Shown: in pieces, positions 5,150-6,634 of the stretch
Numbering within the stretch: the stretch's first letter is position 1
Layout of the letters: each line of letters begins with the position of its first letter
From: Candidatus Woesearchaeota archaeon
GTDB lineage: Archaea; Nanobdellota; Nanobdellia; Woesearchaeales; ARS49
Assembly: GCA_030630695.1 (NCBI GenBank)
Contig: DAOVMP010000024.1
Location: 1-6,634 of the forward strand
Reading direction: 5' to 3'
Length of the DNA: 6,634 nt
Position numbers and translations under genes: made by a program
Notes under the pieces: model-generated
Told to the model about the DNA's origin: nothing
The model's input: the letters and a program-made list of their open reading frames with translations, nothing else
Databases searched by the model: none

Positions 5150-6634
5150 GCAACCACCTTTAACTGACACGATTCTAACTTATGATAAATGCTTACTCTG
5201 TTGTTTCCATATACTTTTTCAAAACATCGTCCCGAAGATACATACTGTAAAAAATTAATATTCAGCAAGGACCTGATTTCCGGCGAGAAATAGATATAAT
5301 CTGCCCTGTACTTATTCATCAAACCCACAACTTCAACTTCAAAAGAAGACGTAAAAATCTTTTCAACATCTTTTAATCTCTGTTCTGTGTCTTTTCTCAA
5401 GAAAAAATAAGAATCTATCATATTTTTTCTTTTTGCTATATAATTTATTAAGTTGCCTTCTTTTACAGAAGCTATTATTACTGCATTTTTATCTGTTTTC
5501 TCATTAATCCAATTCAATGCATCTATTTCATCCTGTGTTATATAACTCTTGACAGTGTAGTTTGCTAATACTAAAGATGGAAAAACAGAACTGATTAAAA
5601 AAGCAATAATTACAAATACCACAAATAATGATATAAAATTTGATGCTCTTGTCTGTTTTACATAATGAATAAATATTTTAAAATACTGCGCAAATAATAA
5701 AACCAAAATCAAACCCAAAAACATCAATCCTATACGGAATTCTATCAGTCTTAACCATAACAACACACCTACTGACAAAGCAAAACTAATGAATAAATAA
5801 ATATCTTTTCTTTTTTCCTTGAATAAGTATCTAAATATTAGATATATTCCATATATTAAAGGAATTACCCCAACCATGTATATTGCTTCTAGTGCATTTA
5901 TGCTAGAAAAATGATTGCTCAACATTTTTGCTGGAATATTCTGCCAAATAACATTTGTTCCATGGAATAAAAATAATTTTTTATATAACATGAACTGCGC
6001 CCATAATACAAAAAAAACTGAAAATAATGATATTTCTATTTCAGCGCCATCTTGTTTAATATTTCCCATGATTAATAGAACCTGATATAATAATAAACCA
6101 ATACAAAAAACCAAAATAAACGGATGCAAGAACGATAGGAATATTAATAGAAAAATATACCAATAAAAAACCGCGTTATCTTTAATTCTCATAAATAAAT
6201 ACAGTAATAATAAAATTAAAGGGAAAACTAATGAATAAATCGCAATATTATTTAGATGAGCGAAAAAAATCGGAACAAAACCAGAAATAAAAGCTATAAA
6301 AAGACTTACACCCTTATCTTTAGTTATTCTCATTGCGATTAAATAAGCGAAAAAAATAACAGAAGCAGCAAAAATATTAGGAATTAGTTTTGCGGCAATT
6401 ATTAAAGGCATGAATAAAGCAAAAAAAGCTATAATATAATGGAAGATTGGCGAGAACAGGAAATTGTTTCCGGAATATGATAAAGTGTCTTTAAATATTG
6501 GTAGACTGGTCTGTTTTATACTTTCTATTTGTCTTAGATTAAAATAAGCATCATCTGAAGAAAAATACGGTGTTGAAAAGGCAAAGTATAATCTCGCACC
6601 CAGTATTAACAAGAATATAATGAATAGAGCAACC
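5146..6634 (-). CDS. STT3/GT-C-like oligosaccharyl- or glycosyltransferase (N terminus outside window)
   Basis: The frame runs open to the right edge. A TTG at 6612 lies within the first membrane helix and the codons before it (VALFIIF) are still hydrophobic, so the true start is probably just beyond the window. About 495 residues are visible. Numbering from the TTG, the first external loop has SSDDAYFNLRQIE (18-30), a close match to the STT3 motif D-x-x-F-N-x-R, with D21 as the likely catalytic, metal-binding Asp. About eleven further helices follow up to residue 349, with LRLIEFRIG (287-295) carrying charged residues within the membrane. A short soluble domain (355-488) starts ALNWINEKTDKNAVI and has EGNLINYIAKRKNMID (385-400) in the place of the STT3 WWDYG region, keeping G, I, R and D but not the WWDYG. 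The protein is much shorter than typical archaeal AglB because the C-terminal domain is small. It probably transfers a polyprenyl-linked sugar or glycan on the outer face; the acceptor is unknown. It overlaps its paralog by 4 nt. Confidence 0.8.
   Translation of the reverse strand, partial: VALFIIFLLILGARLYFAFSTPYFSSDDAYFNLRQIESIKQTSLPIFKDTLSYSGNNFLFSPIFHYIIAFFALFMPLIIAAKLIPNIFAASVIFFAYLIAMRITKDKGVSLFIAFISGFVPIFFAHLNNIAIYSLVFPLILLLLYLFMRIKDNAVFYWYIFLLIFLSFLHPFILVFCIGLLLYQVLLIMGNIKQDGAEIEISLFSVFFVLWAQFMLYKKLFLFHGTNVIWQNIPAKMLSNHFSSINALEAIYMVGVIPLIYGIYLIFRYLFKEKRKDIYLFISFALSVGVLLWLRLIEFRIGLMFLGLILVLLFAQYFKIFIHYVKQTRASNFISLFVVFVIIAFLISSVFPSLVLANYTVKSYITQDEIDALNWINEKTDKNAVIIASVKEGNLINYIAKRKNMIDSYFFLRKDTEQRLKDVEKIFTSSFEVEVVGLMNKYRADYIYFSPEIRSLLNINFLQYVSSGRCFEKVYGNNRVSIYHKLESCQLKVVA
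5154..5161 (-). promoter_or_regulatory. ribosome binding site deciding the ATG at 5149
   Basis: AAAGGTGG lies four nucleotides before the ATG at 5149, inside the codons for the last residues (LKVV) of the upstream GT-C protein. The GGTG core matches the complement of the 3' end of archaeal and bacterial 16S rRNA. It supports the ATG over the GTG at 5170, and with the ATGA overlap it indicates translational coupling. Confidence 0.7.

Noticed and set aside
890..6634. Mobile element, toxin-antitoxin or defence island
   Set aside because: No transposase, integrase, nuclease, terminal repeats or target duplications were seen; the proteins are membrane and surface types.

Overview
The window is A+T-rich (about two thirds by eye), tightly packed and carries five protein genes. 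No RNA genes, CRISPR or mobile elements were seen. It most likely comes from an archaeon, perhaps a DPANN lineage of the Woesearchaeota/Pacearchaeota kind. This is inference, based on STT3-like GT-C membrane proteins with short C-terminal domains, a GGTG-type ribosome site, a possible TATA-like leaderless promoter, and signal-anchored thioredoxin-fold proteins without CXXC. No marker gene proves it.

Layout: a plus-strand gene truncated at the left edge encodes the C-terminal two thirds of a major facilitator transporter (3-806). It converges on a minus-strand cluster across a short A+T-rich gap (807-889) that holds an isolated run of eight C. The rest of the window is on the minus strand. In transcription order it carries an STT3/GT-C-like membrane protein truncated at the right edge (6634-5146), a second divergent GT-C-like protein (5149-3749), a small membrane-anchored thioredoxin-fold protein (3656-3015), and a large 712-residue protein (3028-890). 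The large protein begins with the same anchor, helical and thioredoxin-like module and then adds about 500 residues, including a helical stretch and an unrecognised Rossmann-like C-terminal region.

The cluster is therefore two tandem paralogous pairs. Within each pair the genes overlap by 4 nt (ATGA) and 14 nt, so co-translation is likely. The pairs are separated by 92 nt that contain an 11-bp inverted repeat spanning the stop codon of the second GT-C gene and a possible promoter for the thioredoxin-fold pair.

Working idea (inference): the GT-C proteins transfer a lipid-linked sugar or glycan on the outer face of the membrane, and the anchored thioredoxin-like proteins face the same side as partner, chaperone or substrate-presenting subunits. 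This recalls the thioredoxin-domain subunits Ost3/Ost6 beside STT3 in the eukaryotic oligosaccharyltransferase, but with the redox cysteines lost. The MFS gene points the other way and is probably unrelated.
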